DNA of 31,545 nucleotides from an uncultured Dorea sp. (lineage in GTDB: Bacteria > Bacillota > Clostridia > Lachnospirales > Lachnospiraceae). The translations under genes and the position numbers were made by a program. The stretch is taken from positions 1 through 31,545 of the forward strand of contig CAJTOH010000044.1 in the NCBI GenBank assembly GCA_910577685.1, in the 5' to 3' direction. This document shows positions 7,910 through 15,625 of the stretch, in pieces; position 1 is the first letter of the stretch; the number at the start of each line of letters is the position of its first letter. Below the pieces are notes generated by a model. It saw only the letters and a program-made list of their open reading frames with translations, searched no databases and was not told where the DNA came from.

Positions 7910-8500
7910 CTACAAATCTGCCACAATCTCGTCAAGCTGCGCCTGCGTCTCTTCAAAAGTATTGCTGTTGTCGATGACCCGGTCGCAATGCTTCATGAAC
8001 ATATCCTTCGGAAGCTGCGCCGCTATGATATCGTCCACCTTCTTCGCGTCATACCCCCTTGCATAGACCAGCCGTTTCTTACGAATAGACGCCTCGACAT
8101 AAATATACCAGACCTCGTCGCAAATCTCATCATAATGAGTCTCGATCAGAAGAGCGGACTCTATAATAAACAGGTTGGTATTCTTCCGCTCTTCCTTCGC
8201 GATCTTCTTACGGATCTCCTCTGCCACAGCCGGATGGACGATCCCATTCAGCTCGTTTCGTCTGGCGCTGTCAGAAAATACAATACCGGCCAGCTTATCT
8301 CTGTCCAGTTCGCCTTTCTCATCCAGAATCTCCGTTCCGAAACATGCAACGATCTCCTCAAAACATTTTGTTCCCTTCTTTTGAAGCTTTCTGCCGACCG
8401 CATCCGTCTGGCAGATCGTTGCGCCGTATTTATTATTCAGGTATTCCAACACCTGTGTCTTTCCTGCGCCTACGCCGCCTGTAATTCCTATTATCTTCAT
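7910..8500 (-). CDS. coaE: Dephospho-CoA kinase
   Basis: A 196-residue cytoplasmic kinase that phosphorylates the 3'-OH of dephospho-CoA with ATP, the last step of CoA synthesis. The P-loop GITGGVGAGKT is at residues 5-15. ICQTDAVGRKLQ supplies the conserved Asp, IVHPAV matches the family HP segment, and FIIESALLIE the L(L/F)E segment. The start has GAGGTG upstream and follows the polA stop by 12 nt, a coupling of polA and coaE that is common in Firmicutes. Length is normal. Confidence 0.95.
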   Translation of the reverse strand: MKIIGITGGVGAGKTQVLEYLNNKYGATICQTDAVGRKLQKKGTKCFEEIVACFGTEILDEKGELDRDKLAGIVFSDSARRNELNGIVHPAVAEEIRKKIAKEERKNTNLFIIESALLIETHYDEICDEVWYIYVEASIRKKRLVYARGYDAKKVDDIIAAQLPKDMFMKHCDRVIDNSNTFEETQAQLDEIVADL

Positions 8501-8512
8501 GACCTTACACCT

Positions 8513-11128
8513 CTACTTCGCTTCGTACCAGTTTTCGCCGGTGTGCATATCTATCTCCAACGGTACGTCCAAAGAAACCGCCTGCTCCATCTCATTCCTG
8601 AGAATCTCCCTGACTTCCTCCAACTCCGGCTGATATGCCTCGATTAACAATTCATCATGAACCTGGAGGACAAGCCTCGACTTCATCTGCCTCTCCTTGA
8701 GCCTTCTGTGTACGTTGATCATCGCAATCTTGATGATATCGGCAGCCGTCCCCTGTATAGGGGCGTTCATCGCCACACGCTCGCCGAAGGAACGCTGCAT
8801 GAAATTACCGGATGCGAGCTCCGGCACGGGACGCCGCCTTCCAAATAACGTCACCACGTAACCCATCTGCTTAGCATGCTTTACTGTGTCGTCCAGGAAA
8901 GTCTTGATCCCCGGATAAGTTTTAAAATAATCTTCGATATACCGGGTCGCTTCTTTCCGGGTAATACTCAAGTCCTGACTCAGTCCGAAAGAGCTGATTC
9001 CATACACAATCCCGAAATTGACCGCTTTCGCATTGCGCCTCTGCTGCGAGGTCACTTCCTCAAAAGGAACATGGAAAACCTGGGAAGCCGTAATCCTGTG
9101 GATGTCCTCCGCTTCTTTGTAGGCCTCGATCAGATTCTGATCGCCGGAACAGTGGGCCAGCACCCTAAGCTCAATCTGGGAATAGTCCGCATCCACAAAC
9201 ACATAGCCGTCCTCCGGAATAAACACCTTGCGGATCAGCCTTCCAAGCTCCATACGTACCGGAATATTCTGAAGATTAGGCTCCGTACTGCTGAGCCGTC
9301 CGGTCGCCGTAATCGTCTGGTTAAACTTACTGCGAATCCTCTTATCCCCGCAGATATAATTAGCAAGCCCGTCTGCGTAAGTAGACTTTAGCTTTGAATA
9401 TTGCCGGTATTCCAGAATCTTCGCAATAACCGGATAGTCCGGCGCCAGCTTCTCTAATACGTCCGCAGCCGTCGAATATCCCGTCTTTGTCTTCTTGCCT
9501 CCGGGAATCTTCATATTCTCGAACAGAACCACTCCAAGCTGTTTCGGCGAGTTGATGTTAAACGTCTCTCCCGCATCTTCATAAATCTCTTTCTCTAATT
9601 CTACAATCTTGCCGCCAAGCTGTGCCCCGTAGAACTTTAATGCTTCCGCCTCCACTTTGATACCGTTTTGCTCCATATCATACAGAGTGAATACCAGAGG
9701 CATCTCAATCTCGGAAAACAGCCGGTCCATCCCGCTTTCCTTAAGCTTCTCCCACAAAACGGAGGATGCCGCGTATGCGGTATACGCCTCATAGCAGACC
9801 TTTACATATTCCTCCGCCTTCTCATCGATGATCAACTCCAGCTGCTCGCGCGCAACGTCCTCATAAGTATAGTTGTTCTTAAGAGGATACAGCAGATACG
9901 CGGCCACAGTCGCGTCAAAGCAGTTCTTCGTATCCTCAATCTCAAGGTACGGAAGGGCCGCTTTCAGATCAAACATTACAAACCTTCCGGTTTCCTTCGC
10001 CGTTTTTGAGAGCTGCGAAAGAAGCCATTCCTTCGAAATCCCTTTCCCGGTGCGGATGCAGCAGGCCCCGTCTTTCTTATAGCACAGGCCGATCCCGCCA
10101 ATCTCCGACTGATTTGCAAAGAGCGGCAATACGTCCTCTAAGTTCCGGAAAATGCACGCTCCCACGCACTCGGCCTTTGAAGCCTCCAAAAACAGCTTTT
10201 CCGCCGTTTCCAAATCCCAGACTTCCCGAAATCCTTCCTCGGCCTTTGAAGCCTTTGCGGTCACGTCAAAGCGGGACAACAGGTTCTTAAACTGCAGCTT
10301 CCGGAAATATTCATAGGCCTCCTCCGTATATAGATTGCCCAGCTTTGCCTCCTCTAACTCGTATGGGAAATCTGCCGTCACATTGATGGTTGCAAGCGTC
10401 TTGCTCATGACCGCCATGTCCCAATGCTCGGCCAGCGCCTTAGATGCTCTGGGCGGTTTCAATTCCTCCACATGCTCATATGCGTTTTCTATCGAATGAT
10501 ACTCTGCAATAATCTTCGTCGCCGTCTTCTCCCCGATACTCGGAACTCCCGGAATATTATCTGAGGAGTCGCCCATCAGCGCTTTTAGGTCGATGAACTC
10601 CTGCGGCGTCACCTGATACCGCTCCTTCACATCCGCGGCATAGTAATCCTCCACCTCGGTGCGTCCCTGCTTTGTCTTCGGAATACGTATCTTCACATGC
10701 TCCGTCGCAAGCTGCAGAAGATCACGGTCCCCGGAAATGACAGACACCTCCATCCCTTTCTCCTCGCACCTCTTGGACAATGTTCCGAGAAGGTCGTCCG
10801 CCTCAAGTCCCGCGCACTCAATCGTCCGGACTCCCATAGCGTTTAGAACCTCCTTAATCACAGGCACCTGCTGGCGCAGTTCCTCCGCCATGGGCTTTCT
10901 GGTTCCTTTATACTCCGCATACATCTCATGGCGGAACGTAGGCGCATGGACGTCAAACGCTACCGTGAGATATTCCGGCTTCTCTTCCTCAAGTATCTTA
11001 AACATAATCGTTAGAAAACCATAAACCGCATTGGTATGCAGGCCTTCCGAATTCGTCAGGTCCGGCAGCCCATAAAACGCCCGGTTCAAAATACTATGCC
11101 CGTCTATTAACACAATCTTATTGCTCAT
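8513..11128 (-). CDS. polA: DNA polymerase I
   Basis: An 871-residue repair and Okazaki-fragment-processing polymerase. The N-terminal 5' nuclease (about 1-290) shows LIDGHSILNRAFYG, EADDLLGTL, SGDRDLLQL and the GDSSDNIPGVPSIGEKTA helix-hairpin-helix. The middle domain (about 310-470) lacks the DxE motif and other acidic residues of a proofreading 3'-5' exonuclease, as in many Firmicutes. The polymerase domain has motif A DADYSQIELR (from 646), motif B RRNAKAVNFGIVYG (697-710) and motif C QVHDE (822-826). The start MSNKIVLIDG is supported by AGGGGG about 8 nt upstream; 17 in-frame upstream codons are disregarded. It is followed closely by coaE. Confidence 0.96.
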   Translation of the reverse strand: MSNKIVLIDGHSILNRAFYGLPDLTNSEGLHTNAVYGFLTIMFKILEEEKPEYLTVAFDVHAPTFRHEMYAEYKGTRKPMAEELRQQVPVIKEVLNAMGVRTIECAGLEADDLLGTLSKRCEEKGMEVSVISGDRDLLQLATEHVKIRIPKTKQGRTEVEDYYAADVKERYQVTPQEFIDLKALMGDSSDNIPGVPSIGEKTATKIIAEYHSIENAYEHVEELKPPRASKALAEHWDMAVMSKTLATINVTADFPYELEEAKLGNLYTEEAYEYFRKLQFKNLLSRFDVTAKASKAEEGFREVWDLETAEKLFLEASKAECVGACIFRNLEDVLPLFANQSEIGGIGLCYKKDGACCIRTGKGISKEWLLSQLSKTAKETGRFVMFDLKAALPYLEIEDTKNCFDATVAAYLLYPLKNNYTYEDVAREQLELIIDEKAEEYVKVCYEAYTAYAASSVLWEKLKESGMDRLFSEIEMPLVFTLYDMEQNGIKVEAEALKFYGAQLGGKIVELEKEIYEDAGETFNINSPKQLGVVLFENMKIPGGKKTKTGYSTAADVLEKLAPDYPVIAKILEYRQYSKLKSTYADGLANYICGDKRIRSKFNQTITATGRLSSTEPNLQNIPVRMELGRLIRKVFIPEDGYVFVDADYSQIELRVLAHCSGDQNLIEAYKEAEDIHRITASQVFHVPFEEVTSQQRRNAKAVNFGIVYGISSFGLSQDLSITRKEATRYIEDYFKTYPGIKTFLDDTVKHAKQMGYVVTLFGRRRPVPELASGNFMQRSFGERVAMNAPIQGTAADIIKIAMINVHRRLKERQMKSRLVLQVHDELLIEAYQPELEEVREILRNEMEQAVSLDVPLEIDMHTGENWYEAK

Positions 11129-11168
11129 ATCAGATTCCCCCTGTTTTTCGTACAGTCCAGAATACGAT

Positions 11169-12275
11169 CTACCCTGCAATCTCCTTAAGCCGCTCTATGA
11201 TCGGGAGATGCTGCGTACACTGCTTCTCGCACTTGCCGCACGCAATACAGTCTCCCGCCTTCTCTTTCGTAATTCCCCAGTGATATGCAATCCGCTCGTC
11301 GATTGCCTCCTTCTGCCCTGTCAGGATCATCTGATTGTAGGAATCCATATACTTTGGAATCGGAATCTCCTTCGGGCATCCCTTGCAGTAGGAACAGCCG
11401 GTACACAGGTTGTTAAGGGCCACTCCTCTGCCTTCATACTCCTTAACGATTTCGGCGGCCGGTTTTTCTTCCAGATTCTCCACCGCTTTCACCGCGTCGT
11501 CAATGTGCTCCTTGGTTGTACAGCCCGCAAGCGTCACGGTAATCTCTTTGTGGGACGCAACGAACCGAAGCGCCGCCTGAGGCACAGTAAGCCCTGTTCC
11601 TTCCGTCAGATAGGAAAACGCGTCCGGGTTCGCCGGAATCATACCGCCTCCGAGAGGGTTCATGACTACCACGCCCATCCCGTTCTCATAAGCCGTCTCG
11701 ATTCCGCTCTGGCGGAACCGGTAGTTCAGCGCGTTGTATCCGATCAGCATACCGCGGAATTTGCCCGACGCAACCACGGTCTCAATCTCATTGCCCTGCA
11801 TATGGGAGGAAAATACAATATTGCGGATCAGCCCTTCCCTCTCTGCGTCTTCAAAGAAACCGTAGATCGCATCCATATGCTTCTCCCAGGACTTAATGTC
11901 CAGCATACACCACATATGGTAAAAATCAATGTAATCGGTCTTGAGCCTGTCAAGAGACGTCTCCAGCCGCTTCCGGAAATCCCCCTTCGCCGGATGTTCT
12001 CCTGCACCTATTGTTCCCAGATTTGTCTTGGAAGTTACATAAACTTCACTTCTTTTTAACTGCGACAGCGCAATTCCTGTTACGATCTCGCTCTTATCCT
12101 CGCAGTATGCCGGAGCCGTGTCCCAGTAGTTAATTCCCTTCTCAAACGCATAGAGCGGGATCTCGGCGCACTTCTCCAAACGGCCCGCCTTGATATCCTC
12201 CTCGTCATAGCGCATCGTTCCAAGCCCGACCGCCGATACTTTCATATCCGTATTACCATACTGTTTATAGTACAT
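11169..12275 (-). CDS. Aldo/keto reductase with C-terminal 2x[4Fe-4S] domain
   Basis: A 368-residue probable NAD(P)H-dependent oxidoreductase. The AKR barrel carries the catalytic tetrad: D52 and Y57 in NYWDTAPAYCEDKSE, K83 in VTSKTN and H120 in FYHMWCM. The last 80 residues form a ferredoxin-like tail: CTGCSYCKGCP (from 291) and CIACGKCEKQC (from 343), enough cysteines for two iron-sulfur clusters. This architecture is common in anaerobic Clostridia, but the substrate is not known; electrons may pass between NAD(P)H and a ferredoxin-type partner. ATG at 12275 has AGGAGG upstream. It lies 40 nt before polA on the same strand, with no evident terminator between, so polA may be cotranscribed. 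Confidence 0.9.
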   Translation of the reverse strand: MYYKQYGNTDMKVSAVGLGTMRYDEEDIKAGRLEKCAEIPLYAFEKGINYWDTAPAYCEDKSEIVTGIALSQLKRSEVYVTSKTNLGTIGAGEHPAKGDFRKRLETSLDRLKTDYIDFYHMWCMLDIKSWEKHMDAIYGFFEDAEREGLIRNIVFSSHMQGNEIETVVASGKFRGMLIGYNALNYRFRQSGIETAYENGMGVVVMNPLGGGMIPANPDAFSYLTEGTGLTVPQAALRFVASHKEITVTLAGCTTKEHIDDAVKAVENLEEKPAAEIVKEYEGRGVALNNLCTGCSYCKGCPKEIPIPKYMDSYNQMILTGQKEAIDERIAYHWGITKEKAGDCIACGKCEKQCTQHLPIIERLKEIAG

Positions 12276-12329
12276 TCTCTTTTCCTCCTCATATTTTACT
12301 TTCCCAATTCGCGACAGATAAAAACAAAC

Positions 12330-12377
12330 GGGCTGCCAGAATATGCCATATCAAAAATGCGGCATACCGGGCAGCCC
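12330..12377 (-). terminator. Second terminator hairpin before the aldo/keto reductase gene
   Basis: GGGCTGCC (12330-12337) pairs with GGCAGCCC (12370-12377), and ATGCC pairs with GGCAT inside. On the minus strand the stem is followed by GTTTGTTTTTATC. It lies after the tRNA terminator and before the reductase gene, so it either backs up tRNA termination or acts as a leader attenuator. Confidence 0.65.
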
Positions 12378-12395
12378 CCTGCTTCTCAAACCGTA

Positions 12396-12434
12396 CAAAA
12401 AGGTGCGAAACCCAAATCAGGCTTCGCACCTTTT
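12396..12434 (-). terminator. Rho-independent terminator of tRNA-Leu
   Basis: On the minus strand AAAGGTGCGAA pairs with TTCGCACCTTT around a 12-nt loop and ends in TTTTT, starting 2 nt after the tRNA 3' end. The plus strand is similar, so it could act in both directions. Confidence 0.9.
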
Positions 12435-12436
12435 AC

Positions 12437-12519
12437 TGCGGATGGTGGGACTTGAACCCACACGAGGTCGCCCCCGCAAGATTTTGAGTCTTGTGCGTCT
12501 GCCATTCCGCCACATCCGC
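12437..12519 (-). tRNA. tRNA-Leu (anticodon CAA)
   Basis: An 83-nt class II tRNA on the minus strand. The acceptor stem is GCGGATG / CATCCGC with discriminator A. The D arm GGCGGAATGGCAGACGC, anticodon stem CAAGA / TCTTG and loop CTCAAAA give anticodon CAA, reading UUG. A long variable arm follows, and the T arm is GTGGGTTCAAGTCCCAC. The 3' CCA is not encoded. It has its own consensus promoter and terminator and stands alone. Confidence 0.97.
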
Positions 12520-12524
12520 TTATC

Positions 12525-12546
12525 GTTGCCGATATGTATCGGCAAC
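12525..12546 (-). other. Perfect hairpin in the tRNA-Leu 5' leader
   Basis: GTTGCCGATA and TATCGGCAAC flank a 2-nt centre. The predicted transcription start (about 12547) puts this hairpin at the very 5' end of the precursor, 5 nt before the mature tRNA. It may guide RNase P processing or protect the end. Confidence 0.7.
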
Positions 12547-12553
12547 ATGGTAA

Positions 12554-12582
12554 ATTATAACTGCAAATGCAGCCAATGTCAA
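12554..12582 (-). promoter_or_regulatory. Consensus sigma-A promoter for tRNA-Leu
   Basis: Perfect TTGACA (12577-12582), 17-bp spacer, perfect TATAAT (12554-12559) on the minus strand, placing the start about 27 nt before the mature tRNA. Confidence 0.92.
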
Positions 12583-12601
12583 TGCTTTTATTAAAAAAAT
12601 T

Positions 12602-13240
12602 TTAGAAAGCGTCTGACGGGAACAAAGCGTCGTCCAATGCTGTCATATCGGTCTGGTCAATGAAATACACACCGTTAGCATCCGGCTTAACATTGATCGT
12701 CACAGTCGTAGGATCTCCGTATGTAGGAGAAGATACCTTCTCAACCATGATCTCATACATCTTCTGGAATACCAGCTCGTTTACTGCATTCTGATCGTTC
12801 ACATCGATGTTTTCAACCTCGGCCATGGTCGCAGCCTCTACTTCACTCTGAAGTCCGTCAAAACCGGTAAACGGCTTTACCGTCACGTCAACGGTGTAAG
12901 CCTTGTCGCCTGCTTCCTTTGCTTCGCCGACTTCATAATTCGCCTGTTTAATCATGTCTAGGAATAACTGTCTGTAATTCGCGGTCAGTTCTTCAGACAG
13001 TCCAAGCTGTGAAAATCCTGCTTCTTGCATGGTGGTATCAATATTACTCTCGTAAAGCTTCTGGGCCTCTTCCTTTGACGACTTCGTCCATTCGATGTAC
13101 TTGTCGAACTCTCCCTTATAGCTTGCGTCCATGATGGACTTCGCATAAGACTGTGCGTCCTCCGCACTCATACCTCCGCAGCCGCATAACAGCGTCATAA
13201 CTGCGATGAGTAATACTGCCAGCAATCCTCTTTTCTTCAT
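12602..13240 (-). CDS. Secreted lipoprotein, DUF5105-like
   Basis: A 212-residue lipoprotein of unknown function. Residues 1-21 are a signal peptide: basic MKKRG, then hydrophobic LLAVLLIAVMTL, with the lipobox LCGC, whose second Cys would be lipidated and anchor the protein outside the membrane. The mature part is acidic and helix-rich, with the segments DAQSYAKSIMDASYKGEFDKYIEWT and repeated YE/YK turns. It resembles DUF5105-type lipoproteins of gut Clostridia, though I am not certain of the family. The start is set by AGGAGG 7 nt upstream. It is monocistronic, with a candidate promoter at 13343-13371. No hairpin terminator follows; only a T-run at 12593-12601. Confidence 0.85.
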   Translation of the reverse strand: MKKRGLLAVLLIAVMTLLCGCGGMSAEDAQSYAKSIMDASYKGEFDKYIEWTKSSKEEAQKLYESNIDTTMQEAGFSQLGLSEELTANYRQLFLDMIKQANYEVGEAKEAGDKAYTVDVTVKPFTGFDGLQSEVEAATMAEVENIDVNDQNAVNELVFQKMYEIMVEKVSSPTYGDPTTVTINVKPDANGVYFIDQTDMTALDDALFPSDAF

Positions 13241-13342
13241 GACTATTCCTCCTTCACAAAATAATGCGCGGGCATCTGGCAAAATGTCTGCACATGTGAT
13301 GAACAGCGCCGCACTTTTACGCCGATCATTCGCACATAAACT

Positions 13343-13371
13343 ATATTACTCCCAATATTGCACAAAATCAA
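13343..13371 (-). promoter_or_regulatory. Candidate promoter for the lipoprotein gene
   Basis: TTGATT (13366-13371) and TAATAT (13343-13348), 17 bp apart, about 100 nt upstream of the start codon. Moderate match only. Confidence 0.45.
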
Positions 13372-13386
13372 CTCTTGACAGAGGAA

Positions 13387-14658
13387 TTATTTCACCAATT
13401 TTTCACCAATTTCAAAACAATCGAAAGTTGCGAAATAATCGGCGGGTGTCTCCGCCCTCCGGATCAGCTGTACCGAGCCGTCCTCTTTCAGTAAAAGTTC
13501 CGCTGATTTCAGCTTCCCGTTATAATTATATCCCATGGCGAAACCGTGGGCTCCCGTGTCGTGGATCACCAGTAAATCTCCGTTTTCAATCTTCGGAAGC
13601 ATACGGTCGATTGCGAATTTGTCGTTGTTCTCGCACAGTGAACCGACGACGTCGTACTTGTGGTCCCACGGCTTTTTTTCTTTGCCCATGACGGTAATAT
13701 GGTGGTATGCGCCGTACATAGCAGGACGCATCAGGTTCACCGCGCAGGCGTCTACCCCTATGTATTCTTTATGGGTGTGCTTCCGATGGATTGCTTTTGT
13801 GACCAGACAGCCGTACGGACCCATCATGAAACGTCCCAGTTCCGTGTAGATAGCTACGTCGCCCATACCCGCGGGAACCAGAACCTCCTCATATACGCGC
13901 CGAACCCCGTCGCCGATGATGCGGATATCGTTAGGCTCCTGATCCGGGGTATAAGGGATTCCGATGCCTCCCGACAGGTTGATGAATCCGATGTGAACGC
14001 CGGTTTCCTGCTTAAGCCTGACGGCGGCTTCAAAAAGCACCTTGGCAAGCATGGGGTAATATTCGTTGGTCACGGTATTGCTTGCGAGGAAAGCGTGGAT
14101 ACCGAACTCCTTGGCTCCCTTTTCTTTCAGGATCTTAAACGCGTCGAACAGCTGCTCCGTAGTCATGCCGTACTTCGAGTCTCCCGGGTTGTCCATAATG
14201 TCGTTGCTGATCTTGAACAGACCGCCGGGATTGTAACGACAGCTGATTGTCTCCGGGATATGGCCGATCACCTGTTCCAGATACTCAATGTGGGTAATGT
14301 CGTCCAAGTTAATGATCGCTCCCAAACGGTCCGCATAGGCAAATTCCTCGGCGGGGGTATCGTTGGAAGAAAACATGATATCCTCCCCTGCCGCCCCCAC
14401 AGCCTCCGAGAGCATTAACTCCGTGTAAGAGGAGCAGTCGCAGCCGCAGCCGTATTCCCTCAGTATATTGATCAGAAATGGGTTCGGCGTCGCTTTGACG
14501 GCAAAATATTCTTTGTACCCTTTATTCCACGAAAACGCTTCTTTCAACGCTTTGATATTCCTGCGGATCCCTTTTTCATCATATAGATGAAAGGGTGTCG
14601 GATATTCCTTCACAATCTCTTCTAACTGGCTTTTTGTCACAAACGTCTCTTTCTTCAT
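13387..14658 (-). CDS. lysA: Diaminopimelate decarboxylase-like PLP enzyme
   Basis: A 423-residue fold-type III PLP enzyme, probably decarboxylating meso-diaminopimelate to lysine. The PLP lysine is K55 in EYFAVKATPNP. Further landmarks are SGGIGIPY (229-236, phosphate-binding Gly-rich loop), ELGRFM (273-278), C342-E343 in GSLCENND (donated across the dimer) and HDTGAHGFAMGYNYN near 366-380. The motifs deviate slightly from classical LysA (CENND for CESxD, DTGAH for DAGAY). Substrate assignment is therefore likely rather than certain; a related carboxy-amino-acid decarboxylase is the alternative. Its start lies 2 nt after the stop of the TrmB-like regulator, so the two are co-translated and the regulator may control it. 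Confidence 0.85.
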   Translation of the reverse strand: MKKETFVTKSQLEEIVKEYPTPFHLYDEKGIRRNIKALKEAFSWNKGYKEYFAVKATPNPFLINILREYGCGCDCSSYTELMLSEAVGAAGEDIMFSSNDTPAEEFAYADRLGAIINLDDITHIEYLEQVIGHIPETISCRYNPGGLFKISNDIMDNPGDSKYGMTTEQLFDAFKILKEKGAKEFGIHAFLASNTVTNEYYPMLAKVLFEAAVRLKQETGVHIGFINLSGGIGIPYTPDQEPNDIRIIGDGVRRVYEEVLVPAGMGDVAIYTELGRFMMGPYGCLVTKAIHRKHTHKEYIGVDACAVNLMRPAMYGAYHHITVMGKEKKPWDHKYDVVGSLCENNDKFAIDRMLPKIENGDLLVIHDTGAHGFAMGYNYNGKLKSAELLLKEDGSVQLIRRAETPADYFATFDCFEIGEKLVK

Positions 14659-14660
14659 CG

Positions 14661-15371
14661 TTACTGATTCTCCTCTCGCATCGATAGTAATTTGATCTCG
14701 TTGGAAAGCGCGGTCTTATATAACTCTACGAAATTCTTCTGTCCGGAATACAGGCAGGTGTTCATGCTCCCCTCCCCGTATTCGCCCGTAAGGACATAGC
14801 GGGAATCTGCGATCACGCCGATTCTCGTACATCGATCCTCTCCTATGTATACCTTCGCCCTTGGAAAAGCCGTGGGCTGATCCGTTATGATGACCACCCG
14901 CTTCATGTCAAGGATCAGCTCCTGCAGCTCTCCGACCAGAAGAAGCAGATAGTTCCTGGTCATGCTGATGTAAACCTGCTCCTCTACTTTTTTCAGGACA
15001 TTACGCATCTTATCCAGAATATGCTCGGCGCCTTCAATGGTGATATACCCCTCCACATAAGTCTTCTCCGAAGGCATATGGTCGCTAAGCCATTTCTTGG
15101 AATCTTCCAGTTTCCGTATCCGGTTCTTGCAGAATTCGTCCGGCGGCACGGGGACGTATTTGCGCGTATGCCCCTCCTCCACCAGATAGGCGGCTCCTTT
15201 CTCCGTCATGTTCGCCAGCGAATTATACGCGTTGGACCTGGAAATCCCGGTCTGCTTCGACACCTCGTATCCCGTCACCTTCCCCTCGGTGAGCAGGCAT
15301 TGATAGATGTTTGCCTCCTGACGCGTAAGTCCGAACTCCATCAGGCGTTCTGTAAATGTAACTTGCTCCAA
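14661..15371 (-). CDS. TrmB-family transcriptional regulator
   Basis: A winged-helix regulator of about 236 residues. The HTH (GLTRQEANIYQCLLTEGKVT ... ISRSNAYNSLANMTEKG) matches the TrmB/ArsR-like family start, and the C-terminal PLD-like ligand region (YISMTRNYLLLLVGELQELI onward) is the family sensor part. The best start is TTG at 15371, with AGGAG exactly 7 nt upstream; upstream in-frame ATGs lie within or before that site. It is driven by a strong promoter (15462-15490) and runs directly into the lysA-like gene. It probably senses a small molecule linked to that pathway, which is an inference from operon structure. Confidence 0.85.
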   Translation of the reverse strand: MEQVTFTERLMEFGLTRQEANIYQCLLTEGKVTGYEVSKQTGISRSNAYNSLANMTEKGAAYLVEEGHTRKYVPVPPDEFCKNRIRKLEDSKKWLSDHMPSEKTYVEGYITIEGAEHILDKMRNVLKKVEEQVYISMTRNYLLLLVGELQELILDMKRVVIITDQPTAFPRAKVYIGEDRCTRIGVIADSRYVLTGEYGEGSMNTCLYSGQKNFVELYKTALSNEIKLLSMREENQ

Positions 15372-15400
15372 TTCTTCACTCCTCATCCCCATAGTGTCCC

Positions 15401-15439
15401 ACGCCCTAAAAGCGTACAAAAAACGTCATTAAAGGGCGT
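15401..15439. repeat. Inverted repeat in the regulator leader
   Basis: ACGCCCT (15401-15407) and AGGGCGT (15433-15439) flank an AT-rich 25-nt stretch. The pair lies between promoter and start codon of the TrmB-like gene: a candidate autoregulatory operator or leader hairpin. Confidence 0.5.
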
Positions 15440-15461
15440 TCTAGTAGTTCTCACAGGGAAC

Positions 15462-15490
15462 ACTATACTGTATTGCGCCGGGAGTGTCAA
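15462..15490 (-). promoter_or_regulatory. Sigma-A promoter for the TrmB-lysA operon
   Basis: Perfect TTGACA (15485-15490), 17-bp spacer, TATAGT (15462-15467) on the minus strand. Confidence 0.85.
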
Positions 15491-15520
15491 CATTTTTTTA
15501 CAATACGGACCTGCCGGACA

Positions 15521-15563
15521 TAAAAACAGGGTTGTCTGCTTTACATGTTAATGCGACAACCCC
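15521..15563 (-). terminator. Terminator downstream of pyk
   Basis: On the minus strand GGGTTGTC pairs with GACAACCC around a long loop, and GTTTTTATG follows. A further stem, CAGCAGG (15591-15597) with CCTGCTG (15611-15617), lies between it and the pyk stop but lacks a T-run. Confidence 0.75.
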
Positions 15564-15625
15564 GCCCCTTTATTTCCGTCCTGAATTTTGCAGCAGGCCG
15601 GACAAGCCGTCCTGCTGTCGGATTT

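Noticed and set aside
11121..12059. A 312-codon plus-strand open frame opposite the aldo/keto reductase gene
   Set aside because: It has no domain or ribosome site, and the opposite strand has clear catalytic and Fe-S motifs.
12330..12377. T-box or other riboswitch before the aldo/keto reductase
   Set aside because: A single nested hairpin with a T-rich tail; no T-box sequence or antiterminator partner found.
13381..13410. Short tandem repeat TTTCACCAA
   Set aside because: Two copies only, encoding the C-terminal residues of the decarboxylase; most likely coincidental.
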